In this document: in pieces, positions 1-6,374 of the stretch
How the letters are laid out: each line of letters starts with the position of its first letter
Position numbering within the stretch: position 1 is the first letter of the stretch
Assembly: GCA_016191985.1 (NCBI GenBank)
Contig: JACPVB010000191.1
Span: 1-8,926 of the forward strand
Direction: 5' to 3'
DNA: 8,926 nt
Source of the DNA: Chloroflexota bacterium
Lineage (GTDB): Bacteria > Chloroflexota > Anaerolineae > Anaerolineales > Villigracilaceae
Program-made: the position numbers and the translations under genes
Notes under the pieces: model-generated
Told to the model about the DNA's origin: nothing
Seen by the model: the letters and a program-made list of their open reading frames with translations, nothing else
Databases searched by the model: none

Positions 1-371
1 CCGTGCTGGATATTTAGCGATTCGTCGTCGATTTCTTTATCGTCAATGGAATTGTATGGAGCGCGGTTGTAAAGTTCCGAATACCAAAAATACGCTGCTG
101 CCGCAGTGACCTTGCCCGCGTCTTTCACGGCTTGAAAAACATTCGGTTGGTTCGACAACCTGACGATGGCATTCGCCACAATTCCATGCTCACTGGAAGG
201 TATTCCCGTGTGAATGGTCTCATACATCGGGCGGGACATGCTCGGCAGTTCACCAATGATCTTATACAGGCTGGCCTGTTTTGTTTCCACCAAATGACCA
301 AGAAAGCCCATGTTATCTTTGGCAACATCGTAGCGCAACGCATCCGAGAGGACAAGAATTATTTTGCTCAT
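1..371 (-). CDS. alkaline phosphatase superfamily hydrolase (nucleotide pyrophosphatase/phosphodiesterase-like), N-terminal part
   Basis: Only the first 123 residues are in the window; the gene runs off the left edge. The start MSKIILVLSDALRYD is typical of the alkaline phosphatase superfamily: a hydrophobic beta strand followed by Asp (D10), which in this superfamily binds a catalytic metal. Around residues 41-65 it carries ELPSMSRPMYETIHTG followed by IPSSEHGI. This matches the nucleophile loop of nucleotide pyrophosphatases and phosphonoacetate hydrolase; by position Ser46 would be the nucleophile, where many relatives have Thr. No signal peptide is seen, so it is probably cytoplasmic and would act on an imported compound. 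The ATG is preceded by GAGG at a good distance. It lies 64 bases after the ABC ATPase gene, with a strong hairpin between them. The exact substrate (phosphodiester, phosphomonoester, phosphonate or sulfate ester) cannot be told from this fragment. Family call is confident; function is not. Confidence 0.82.
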   Translation of the reverse strand, partial: MSKIILVLSDALRYDVAKDNMGFLGHLVETKQASLYKIIGELPSMSRPMYETIHTGIPSSEHGIVANAIVRLSNQPNVFQAVKDAGKVTAAAAYFWYSELYNRAPYNSIDDKEIDDESLNIQH

Positions 372-380
372 GACAACCTC

Positions 381-420
381 AAAGAAAAACGGTTCGACGT
401 GTTGACGTCGAACCGTTTTT
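381..420 (-). terminator. 16-bp perfect hairpin with U-tract between ABC ATPase and phosphatase genes
   Basis: The arms 385-400 and 405-420 are perfectly complementary over 16 bp with a 4-base loop (401-404). The core is ACGGTTCGACGT. On the minus strand the stem ends in TTTTTCTTT, the layout of a Rho-independent terminator. It begins 15 bases after the stop of the ABC ATPase gene. Because the outer base pairs are A/T runs on both sides, it could also act on plus-strand transcription. The next gene starts only about 10 bases beyond the U-tract, so it may act as a partial terminator or attenuator rather than an operon end. Confidence 0.85.
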
Positions 421-435
421 AATTCAAATCACTGA

Positions 436-1497
436 CTATTCATCCAATACCAGCACTGCTTCCTTGGAGCAAGTCACCTGTTCTTTCGCGCCAATCTTCG
501 GCAGTTCAAGGAAGGGGTTGTTGAATGTATCCATATTGAATTTGGAATTGCCAATCTTCACCTGAATGCGCACGACGGATCCTAAAAATGTAATATTTTC
601 GATGGTGCAATCCACTACATTAGCCTTCTTCTGTTCGGAAGCAAAACTAAGGCGTTCGGGGCGGATGGCGATCTTCACCTTGTCGCCCTTCGTCCTTCCA
701 TTCGTTCCTTCGGCAGCTTCGAATTGCACTCCGTCCATGCTCACCAGTCCCTTGGCTGGGTCAATCACCTCTGCGTCTGATGTATTCAACGAACCTACAA
801 AATTCGCAACAAAGCGGGTTTTGGGAAAGTTGTAAATTTCAAAGGGAGTGCCCACCTGCTCCATCTCGCCAGTGTTCATAACCACGATACGGTCAGAGAT
901 GGACAATGCCTCCTCCTGATCGTGCGTGACGAAAATCGCCGTGATGCCAAGCGATCTTTGAATCGCACGAATTTCCGCCCGCAAGGACACGCGGATTTTC
1001 GCGTCCAATGCTGAAAGAGGTTCATCCAACAGAAGCACCTGCGGACGGTTAGCCAACGCACGCGCCAATGACACACGCTGCTGCTGGCCGCCAGAAAGTT
1101 GATAGGGATATTTATCGGCGTGCTTTTCAAGATTGATCAGACCGACCATCTCATCCACGCGCTGTTTGATCGTATCCTCAGGCTCCTTGCGAACACGGAG
1201 ACCAAACCCGATGTTTTGCGCGACTGTCATGTTTGGGAACAAGGCATACGATTGAAAGATCATGCCGACGTTGCGTTGATTTGGGGCCTTGTCGGTTATA
1301 TCCGCGCCATCGAGCAAAATTTTCCCGGACGTGGGAATCTCAAACCCCGCCACCATGCGCAGGGTTGTCGTCTTGCCACATCCTGATGGACCGAGAAAAG
1401 AGACAAATTCGCCTTTTTCAACATCCAGGTTGAAATTATCAACCACGACCGTATCACCGAACTGCTTGGTAACATTTGAAATGGATAAATATGACAT
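436..1497 (-). CDS. ABC transporter ATP-binding protein, PotA/FbpC-like (TOBE domain)
   Basis: This 353-residue protein is the ATPase that drives the importer encoded just upstream. All nucleotide-binding motifs are present in order: Walker A GPSGCGKT (36-43), Q-loop Gln82 in FQSYALFP, signature LSGGQQQR (134-141), Walker B VLLLDE (154-159), D-loop SALD and H-switch His192 in FVTHDQEEA. The part after about residue 240 fits the TOBE-type regulatory domain found in ATPases for polyamine, iron, thiamine and 2-aminoethylphosphonate importers. The length is normal for the family. I chose the ATG at 1497 because AGAGGAG lies just before it and the protein begins MSYLSISNVTKQFG, as expected; an in-frame ATG at 1584 would add 29 residues unlike the family and overlap the permease gene by 67 bases. 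It follows that gene after 20 bases. The motifs show a functional ATPase but not the substrate. Confidence 0.95.
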   Translation of the reverse strand: MSYLSISNVTKQFGDTVVVDNFNLDVEKGEFVSFLGPSGCGKTTTLRMVAGFEIPTSGKILLDGADITDKAPNQRNVGMIFQSYALFPNMTVAQNIGFGLRVRKEPEDTIKQRVDEMVGLINLEKHADKYPYQLSGGQQQRVSLARALANRPQVLLLDEPLSALDAKIRVSLRAEIRAIQRSLGITAIFVTHDQEEALSISDRIVVMNTGEMEQVGTPFEIYNFPKTRFVANFVGSLNTSDAEVIDPAKGLVSMDGVQFEAAEGTNGRTKGDKVKIAIRPERLSFASEQKKANVVDCTIENITFLGSVVRIQVKIGNSKFNMDTFNNPFLELPKIGAKEQVTCSKEAVLVLDE

Positions 1498-1517
1498 GCT
1501 GAATTCTCCTCTGTAAT

Positions 1518-2351
1518 TTAATGCGCCCCAGAGACCTGGCCCTGACCGCCTGTAAATAATTGGATCAGACCCATGGCTGCCCATGTGAGCAGGAAACTTG
1601 CAAAGGAAAGCGCCGCTGGTTCATAGGCGCGGTGCTGACCAAGCAGGAAGAGGTATGGGCCAAACGTAGGCACACCCAGGAAGGAGGCTAGTGTCACCTC
1701 GCCCACCACAATGGCAAAAGTAAGCAATGCTCCGCTCAATAATGCGGCACGAATATTGGGCAGGATCACGCGCACAATGATGGTGAACCAGCTCGCGCCC
1801 AGGCTCTGAGCGGCTTCGGTGAGCGTACGCACATCCACGGTGCGCATGCCCGTATCCACGGAGCGATACATGTAAGGCAGGCCCAAAACCACATACCCGG
1901 CAACGATCAAGATGTCTGTACCCACTTCAAATGTTGTCAGAGGCTGTAACAGCGTCATTTCTGTAAATGGAACATTGATAGGGGAACTATAGATACGGAT
2001 CAAACCAAAAACCAGGATGATCGCGGGAACTACGAAAGGTAGGAGTGTAATGAACTCAACAATGCGGCGCGCCTCGGGCAAACGAAGGCGAATCCAATAA
2101 GCCGTCGGCACGATCAGGACGATACTTGCAATAATGGTCATTAATGCGAGCACATTGGAATAAAGGAAGGTTGAGAGGAATTCAGGATCTTCAAACGCCC
2201 TGCCATACGCTTTGAAACCAATTACATCGCGTTCCATACCCAGCGAGAATTTAAGCGTTGCATACAATGGCAGAATGAAATATAGGGCGCCTAATATAAA
2301 CCAAAACCAGCTCCAAAACGGGATACGGCGAATTCGCGCGAGCATATTCAT
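1518..2351 (-). CDS. ABC transporter permease (PotC/PhnV-like, second inner-membrane subunit)
   Basis: This 277-residue integral membrane protein is the second permease of the importer. About six membrane segments are visible, roughly at 14-35, 63-85, 98-120, 145-165, 201-222 and 246-266. The EAA loop that contacts the ATPase is EAAQSLGASWFTIIVRVILP (179-198), with the expected EAA and a Gly at 184. I place the start at the ATG at 2351: it overlaps the stop of the preceding permease gene as ATGA and has AAAGGTGG just upstream, the usual sign of translational coupling. An in-frame ATG at 2384 would add 11 residues (ASTQDGKVAEM) and lengthen the overlap to 37 bases, so it is less likely. The family covers polyamine, iron, thiamine and aminoethylphosphonate importers, so the substrate stays open. 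Confidence 0.93.
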   Translation of the reverse strand: MNMLARIRRIPFWSWFWFILGALYFILPLYATLKFSLGMERDVIGFKAYGRAFEDPEFLSTFLYSNVLALMTIIASIVLIVPTAYWIRLRLPEARRIVEFITLLPFVVPAIILVFGLIRIYSSPINVPFTEMTLLQPLTTFEVGTDILIVAGYVVLGLPYMYRSVDTGMRTVDVRTLTEAAQSLGASWFTIIVRVILPNIRAALLSGALLTFAIVVGEVTLASFLGVPTFGPYLFLLGQHRAYEPAALSFASFLLTWAAMGLIQLFTGGQGQVSGAH

Positions 2352-3238
2352 TTCAGCCACCTTTCCGTCTTGCGTTGAAGCCATGAATATCCCACCAACG
2401 AGACGGCCATGATAACCACCATCCCCATTGCCATGGCGTAGCCAAGCCCGGGGTTATGAAGAACATCGCCTCGTATCTGCGCCCCGATCTGAATGGTGAT
2501 GATGCCCAGCCTGCCGCCGGTGAGTGCATAAGCTGTGGCATACGCGCCAAAGGCATTGCCAAATAAAAGGATCATCGAGCCGAGAATGGAGGGGAGCAGG
2601 ACAGGGAACGCAACCCTCAGCCAGTATTGCGTGGCGCTTGCGCCAAGGTTTTCCGCCGCTTCGCGCCATTCGCGTTTCAACCCATCCAGGGCGGGAGCCA
2701 TGATCAACACCATGAGCGGGAATTGAAAATACATATAGGTAAGGCTCAAGCCGGCAAAACTATACAAGTCGAAATTTGTCTGTTTATATAAGTTAACCCC
2801 AAATAAATTTTCAATGAGCGCGGTTACAAAACCTGTGCGCCCAAGTGTGGCAATAAAAGCAAAAGCGAGTGGAACGCCGGCAAAATTGGAGGCCACACCC
2901 GAGAATGTAATCAACGCAGAGCGGAGAGGTCTTGGCAGCCCGCCCACTGTTACCGAGTAGGCAAGCAAAAAACCGAAAATACCGCCGCCAAGAGCCGTTA
3001 CCGCACTCACACGAATGCTCAGCCAGTAGGCGTCCAGGATTGATTTTTCCTCGAACAATTGAATTATGTTGGCGAGCGTGAACTGCCCATCATTATTTGT
3101 AAAACTTCCAATGACGAGGCGCAGGGAAGGCAAAACAAGAAAAAGAAGTGCAAAAAGGAAAAACGGCAAAACACCAAGCCATTTTTTCCAATCCAGGGCC
3201 GGGAGTGGAGCATTTGGTTTAAGAGCAGTTTGAGCCAT
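2348..3238 (-). CDS. ABC transporter permease (PotB/PhnU-like, first inner-membrane subunit)
   Basis: This 296-residue membrane protein is the first permease of the importer. After a short cytoplasmic N-terminus, membrane segments are visible at about 20-43, 74-96, 108-130, 157-181, 212-236 and 265-286. The EAA loop is EAAENLGASATQYWLRVAFP (193-212), which docks onto the ATPase. The ATG at 3238 is preceded by GAGGTAC at suitable spacing. Its stop codon overlaps the start of the next permease gene by four bases (ATGA). It follows the binding-protein gene after 84 bases that contain a strong hairpin. The two permeases are clearly different in sequence and so would form a heterodimeric channel. 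Nothing looks truncated. Confidence 0.93.
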   Translation of the reverse strand: MAQTALKPNAPLPALDWKKWLGVLPFFLFALLFLVLPSLRLVIGSFTNNDGQFTLANIIQLFEEKSILDAYWLSIRVSAVTALGGGIFGFLLAYSVTVGGLPRPLRSALITFSGVASNFAGVPLAFAFIATLGRTGFVTALIENLFGVNLYKQTNFDLYSFAGLSLTYMYFQFPLMVLIMAPALDGLKREWREAAENLGASATQYWLRVAFPVLLPSILGSMILLFGNAFGAYATAYALTGGRLGIITIQIGAQIRGDVLHNPGLGYAMAMGMVVIMAVSLVGYSWLQRKTERWLK

Positions 3239-3270
3239 AAGAATAGTACCTCAACATATCTCTTGCTGTG

Positions 3271-3300
3271 GCGAGACCCCGCCAAACGACGGGGTCTCGC
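3271..3300 (-). other. intergenic hairpin between binding-protein and permease genes
   Basis: GCGAGACCCCG (3271-3281) and CGGGGTCTCGC (3290-3300) form a perfect 11-bp GC-rich stem with an 8-base loop. It sits 22 bases after the stop codon of the binding-protein gene and 32 bases before the next start codon. No U-tract follows on either strand, so it is unlikely to be a simple intrinsic terminator. In binding-protein operons such as malE-malF, hairpins at this place protect the upstream mRNA from 3' decay, giving more binding protein than permease; the same role here is inferred. Confidence 0.8.
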
Positions 3301-3322
3301 GTTATTACACCAAAACTATTTG

Positions 3323-4402
3323 TTACGGAGCGGCTTGAACATCGGCGCCGACCGCTGAATCCCAGTTCTCAGTAATGAGTACTTTCGCAGCATCAAGCTG
3401 GGCAAGGGTGGGGAATACTGCGCCGGAGACATCGGGCAATTTGGCGAGCAGTTCATCGGGGATGACGCCGCGTGCGCGCAGATCAGCTTCGCGGATCGGG
3501 TGGCAATAACCTTCCATCCAAAGCAACTGACCTTCGTCCGAATACAGGAATTCCATCCACAACTTGGCGTTTTCAGGGTGCGGGGCGTAGGCGCTAATGG
3601 CCTGAACATACACACCAGCAAAGCGGCCAGTGGACGGGATCACTACTTCAGCGGTGGGATTTCCTTCAAAGGAATCCACGGCCGCAAGGGCGTTATAGTC
3701 CCAGGTAATGCGGACTGCGGTTTCGCCGGTGGCGACCAGGCCGTTATTCGCGATCAACGGAACAAGGTTGCCGGCAGCATTCAATTGAGCAAAGAAATCG
3801 AGGCCGGGTTGAGCGTCATCAAGAGTACCGCCGTTGGCAAGGGATGCGGCATAAACGGTTTGAATCGCCTGGTTGGAGGTGCGTGGGTCACCAGACATGG
3901 CAACCTGGCCGCTATATTTCGGGTCGAGCAAATCGGCCCAATCCTGGGGAACATCAGGTTGAACATCGGTGTTCACGAGGAAGGACAGCACACCGTAATA
4001 GTCGCCATACCAGTAGCCTTCGGCATCCTTGGCGTCATCAGGAATCGTATCCCAGGTGGAGACCTTGTAAGGTTGGATAAGCCCTTCAGCCTTCGAGGAT
4101 TCACCAAATGCGAAACCAACGTCAATTACATCAGGAGCCTGCGGTCCTTTGTTATCCTTGTTTGCCTTAATGGCTTCGACCTCATCGCCTGAACCAGCGT
4201 CCGGGTTCAATTCATTGACCGCGATATTGGGATACTTGGCTTTGAAGGCTTCGATCACGCCGCCATAGTTGCACCAGTCATGAGGTAAAGCAATGACGTT
4301 TAGTTCGGTCTCTCCAGTGGCCCCACCGCCACAGGCGGACAACAAGGTGGCCGCAATTACGAACAGGGCGAGCAAACGATACACAAACTTTTTAGCATTC
4401 AT
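3323..4402 (-). CDS. ABC transporter substrate-binding lipoprotein (family 1, PotD/FbpA/PhnS-like)
   Basis: This 359-residue protein captures the substrate outside the membrane and hands it to the two permeases. The N-terminus has a positive patch (MNAKKFVYR), a hydrophobic stretch and the lipobox LSAC, so Cys24 would be lipid-modified after cleavage. A GGGATGE linker then leads to the first lobe (LNVIALPHDWCNYG). Later parts, such as the KYPNIAV, PDVIDVGFAFGES, WADLLDPKYSGQVAM and YSDEGQLLWMEGYCHPIR stretches, are typical of type-II binding proteins for iron, polyamines, thiamine or 2-aminoethylphosphonate. Besides Cys24 it has Cys44 and Cys300, which could form a disulfide. AGGAGA lies 8 bases before the ATG, and a strong promoter lies further upstream. 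It is the first gene of the four-gene importer. The family is secure; the ligand is not. Linkage to a phosphatase-superfamily gene hints at a phosphorus-containing ligand, which is inference. Confidence 0.93.
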   Translation of the reverse strand: MNAKKFVYRLLALFVIAATLLSACGGGATGETELNVIALPHDWCNYGGVIEAFKAKYPNIAVNELNPDAGSGDEVEAIKANKDNKGPQAPDVIDVGFAFGESSKAEGLIQPYKVSTWDTIPDDAKDAEGYWYGDYYGVLSFLVNTDVQPDVPQDWADLLDPKYSGQVAMSGDPRTSNQAIQTVYAASLANGGTLDDAQPGLDFFAQLNAAGNLVPLIANNGLVATGETAVRITWDYNALAAVDSFEGNPTAEVVIPSTGRFAGVYVQAISAYAPHPENAKLWMEFLYSDEGQLLWMEGYCHPIREADLRARGVIPDELLAKLPDVSGAVFPTLAQLDAAKVLITENWDSAVGADVQAAP

Positions 4403-4457
4403 TCTCTCTATCTCCTATATGATTTACGATTGATTGGACTAATGGAACGCATATCAT
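4392..4457 (-). CDS. possible 21-residue leader ORF overlapping the binding-protein start
   Basis: In the transcript leader, an ATG at 4457 preceded by AGGAAGAG opens a 21-codon frame beginning MICVPLVQSI and ending RENEC, with a TAA that falls 6-11 bases inside the binding-protein gene. The frame differs from that of the main gene, so ribosomes finishing it would stop next to the main start. It resembles no leader peptide I know and has no run of one regulatory amino acid. A short ORF of this size can easily arise by chance, so this is a weak call. Confidence 0.15.
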   Translation of the reverse strand: MICVPLVQSIVNHIGDRENEC

Positions 4458-4483
4458 GACTCTCTTCCTGACACCTCCAATCT

Positions 4484-4500
4484 GTTAACAAATCGTTAAC
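4484..4500 (-). promoter_or_regulatory. tandem GTTAAC operator candidate (11-base period)
   Basis: Two GTTAAC units at 4484-4489 and 4495-4500 are separated by five bases, so they recur every 11 bases, about one DNA turn, on the same face. On the minus strand this reads TTAACG, five bases, TTAACA. That spacing and core resemble the TTAACA half-sites of Bacillus-type PhoP boxes and the 7+4 layout of Pho boxes. The repeat begins directly after the -10 element and would span the transcription start, a position more typical of repression than activation. Each unit is itself a palindrome, so a dimeric repressor is also possible. Confidence 0.5.
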
Positions 4501-4529
4501 ATTTTAGCATTATCAATATTCAAAGTCAA
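4501..4529 (-). promoter_or_regulatory. sigma-70-type promoter of the ABC importer operon
   Basis: On the minus strand, TTGACT (4529-4524) is followed after exactly 17 bases by TAAAAT (4506-4501), preceded by TGC to give an extended -10 (TGCTAAAAT). The surrounding spacer is AT-rich. Transcription would start near 4494, leaving a leader of about 90 bases before the binding-protein ATG. No terminator is visible between the pit stop codon and this promoter, so some read-through from pit is also possible. Confidence 0.75.
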
Positions 4530-4568
4530 ACGAACCTTGAATAAATTGATCAACATGGAAACCTGCAT

Positions 4569-5561
4569 TTATATAGCATCTTTCACACCGACGATTAACC
4601 AGTAAATTCCTGCCGAGATCAACCCACTGACTGGAATGGTGATCACCCAGGCAGTGAGGATATCGCTGACAACGGACCAGCGCACCTTGCCAAACCGTTC
4701 CGAAGAACCCACACCGACAATTGCAGAACTTACAACCTGCGTGGTGCTGACCGGCGCGCCCGCAAAGGAAGCCGCAAGGATTACAAAAGCAGATGTCATT
4801 TGAGTGGCAAAACTATGCACCGGGCGTATCTTATAGAACTTGCCGCCCAAAGTGCGGATCAACCTCCAGCCACCCAGAGCAGTTCCCAGCGCCATGGTCG
4901 AAGCGCTTATTGCGATCACCCAAAAAGGGACGACAAAACTGCCCAGCATACCTCCAATCAATAAACTAAGCGTAATGATGCCCATTGTTTTTTGCGCATC
5001 GTTTGTGCCATGACTGAAAGCCAACCCAACCGCGGTAAATATCTGCGCGCGCTTGAAAAAATCGTTGATATTCGGAGAAGCATGGCGCGCCAGAAAATAG
5101 ATCAGACGCAATACCAAAAATCCAACCACAAAACCAGCCAGCGGTGAAAGGAACAGGCCAGCCAGCACCTTGTAAATTCCCTGAAGATGGATCGCACCCA
5201 TGCCCGCCGTAATCACGACCACGCCGATCAGGCCGCCGATCAGGGCATGGGATGAACTGCTGGGTATACCCAGGAACCAGGTAATCAGGTTCCAGGCAAT
5301 GGCGGCCAGCAAACAGGCAACCAGCGCATCCAAAGTCAACAATTGCGAATCGACAATATCGCCGCCGACTGTTTTCGCCACAGTCACTCCGAATAGGAAG
5401 GGGCCCAGGAACTCGGCAATGGCGGTCACACCCAGGGCGGTCTGCGGACGGAACGCCCGCGAAGAGATCATGGTCGCCACAATATTGCTCGAATCTCGCA
5501 TCCCATTAATAAACTCGAAAACCAACGCCAGAATAATAACAAGGATCAATTCAGGAGACAT
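4569..5561 (-). CDS. pit: inorganic phosphate transporter, Pit family
   Basis: This 330-residue membrane protein would take up inorganic phosphate (usually as a metal-phosphate complex) driven by the ion gradient. It shows the duplicated PiT pattern: an N-terminal copy with FEFINGMRDSSNIVAT (about 15-30) and GIPSSSSHALIGGLIG (98-113), and a C-terminal copy with SHGTNDAQKTMGII (183-196) and GAPVSTTQVVSSAIVGVG (268-285). About ten hydrophobic segments are visible, and the length matches bacterial Pit proteins. I chose the ATG at 5561 because AAGG lies at good spacing; a GTG at 5567 would add two residues but overlaps that Shine-Dalgarno. It lies 10 bases after the DUF47 gene, an arrangement seen in many bacteria where the PhoU-like protein controls the permease. 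Some family members carry sulfate instead, but the DUF47 partner favours phosphate. Confidence 0.93.
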   Translation of the reverse strand: MSPELILVIILALVFEFINGMRDSSNIVATMISSRAFRPQTALGVTAIAEFLGPFLFGVTVAKTVGGDIVDSQLLTLDALVACLLAAIAWNLITWFLGIPSSSSHALIGGLIGVVVITAGMGAIHLQGIYKVLAGLFLSPLAGFVVGFLVLRLIYFLARHASPNINDFFKRAQIFTAVGLAFSHGTNDAQKTMGIITLSLLIGGMLGSFVVPFWVIAISASTMALGTALGGWRLIRTLGGKFYKIRPVHSFATQMTSAFVILAASFAGAPVSTTQVVSSAIVGVGSSERFGKVRWSVVSDILTAWVITIPVSGLISAGIYWLIVGVKDAI

Positions 5562-5571
5562 TAACACCTTG

Positions 5572-6192
5572 TTAAGTTTTCTTTACAACAATATCTGCGA
5601 TAATGTTCGCCGCCTCGTCGCCGCGATCCGCCGCATTGGAAAGGTGGCGGTAGACCTCGCGCAGCTTCAACATTTCCACAACATGGTGCAAGTCTTCGGG
5701 TCCGCTGAACAGGTCTGCAACCGCCTCACGGTAGACGGCTTCCACGCGGTTCTCCAACGCCTTTGCGCGCTGGGCATGGTCGATGGCTACGTTTGGATGT
5801 TTGGGCAGGCGCTGAACCGCGTGCCAGATTTCATAGGCGGCATCTTTCAATAAGGAAGCGATCCTCAACATGTACGGCGTGGAGCCTACTTTAAGAATCA
5901 CCATTTCGATCACAGTGCTGTCCGCATAATCCACCACATCGTCAATCGAGCGGGAGAGTGCAAAAATATCCTCACGGTCAAACGGCGTAACAAAGGTGCG
6001 GTTCAATTCATCGATCAGGATGCGGCGTACTTCATCCGCCTCTTTTTCCTTGATCGAAAGTTCTTCAGCCACTTCCGAATCACCCGTCTCCAAATACTTC
6101 ACCAGCAATCTCAACGATTCATACGTAATGGAAGCCTGTTCTTCGATTAATTTTTGAAAAACATCTTCCCGACGCTTAAACAATCTGAACAT
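5572..6192 (-). CDS. DUF47 family PhoU-like protein, Pit accessory protein
   Basis: This 206-residue, all-helical protein belongs to the DUF47/PhoU-like family, normally encoded next to Pit permeases and thought to modulate them. Seen here: the start MFRLFKRREDVFQKLIEEQA, the acidic helix KEKEADEVRRILIDELNRTF (49-68), the hallmark PFDREDIFALSRSIDDVVDYAD (70-91), and a C-terminal helix with LREVYRHLSNAADRGDEAANIIADIV. The Asp/Glu-rich ExxxD-like positions are those that bind metal clusters in PhoU-type proteins. There is no signal peptide or membrane span, so it is cytoplasmic. TTGGAG lies five bases before the ATG. It is the first gene of a two-gene unit with pit, and its stop codon lies next to the Shine-Dalgarno of pit, suggesting coupled translation. 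Length is normal for the family. Confidence 0.92.
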   Translation of the reverse strand: MFRLFKRREDVFQKLIEEQASITYESLRLLVKYLETGDSEVAEELSIKEKEADEVRRILIDELNRTFVTPFDREDIFALSRSIDDVVDYADSTVIEMVILKVGSTPYMLRIASLLKDAAYEIWHAVQRLPKHPNVAIDHAQRAKALENRVEAVYREAVADLFSGPEDLHHVVEMLKLREVYRHLSNAADRGDEAANIIADIVVKKT

Positions 6193-6227
6193 ACCATCTC
6201 CAAAAAATGTTATATCACTGTCTTTTC

Positions 6228-6332
6228 TCGCTGAGCGAAGTGAGGACAGCTCTTCCGTCCGAATACAGTCGAAGCGCTGGCTGTATGGTAGCTTAAAGTT
6301 TACTCGAAGCTATCCTTCGACTACGGGCTTCG
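6228..6332. repeat. cluster of short TCGAAG/CTTCGA-type intergenic elements
   Basis: The spacer between the methyltransferase and DUF47 genes (6193-6374) holds several related short motifs: TCGCTGAGCGA (6228-6238, palindromic), GTCGAAGCGC (6268-6277), TCGAAG (6304-6309) and CTTCGA (6315-6320), which form a 6-bp stem with a 5-base loop, and GCTTCG (6327-6332). An ATACAG/CTGTAT inverted pair lies at 6263-6268 and 6281-6286. Further right, GCTCAGGACGGA (6360-6371) adds to the impression of decayed copies of a palindromic intergenic repeat. I see no clear sigma-70 promoter for the DUF47-pit unit and no U-tract terminator in this stretch. Confidence 0.4.
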
Positions 6333-6374
6333 TGAAAAACAAGAACACTCAGCCCACCGCTCAGGACGGATGAA

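Noticed and set aside
1498..1584. N-terminal extension of the ABC ATPase from an ATG at 1584
   Set aside because: The 29 extra residues do not resemble the family, overlap the permease gene by 67 bases, and a strong Shine-Dalgarno supports the ATG at 1497.
3500..4192. 230-codon open frame on the plus strand inside the binding-protein gene
   Set aside because: It is antisense to a gene with a clear lipobox and family motifs; its translation shows no recognisable domain and its length is explained by the codon bias of the opposite strand.
5559..5575. TTAACA, five bases, TTAATG at the DUF47/pit junction, like the tandem repeat at 4484-4500
   Set aside because: The same bases are needed for the DUF47 stop codon, the pit Shine-Dalgarno and the pit start codon, so the match is best explained by those signals.
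5200..5853. 217-codon open frame on the plus strand
   Set aside because: It spans the pit/DUF47 junction in antisense; both overlapped genes are clear family members.
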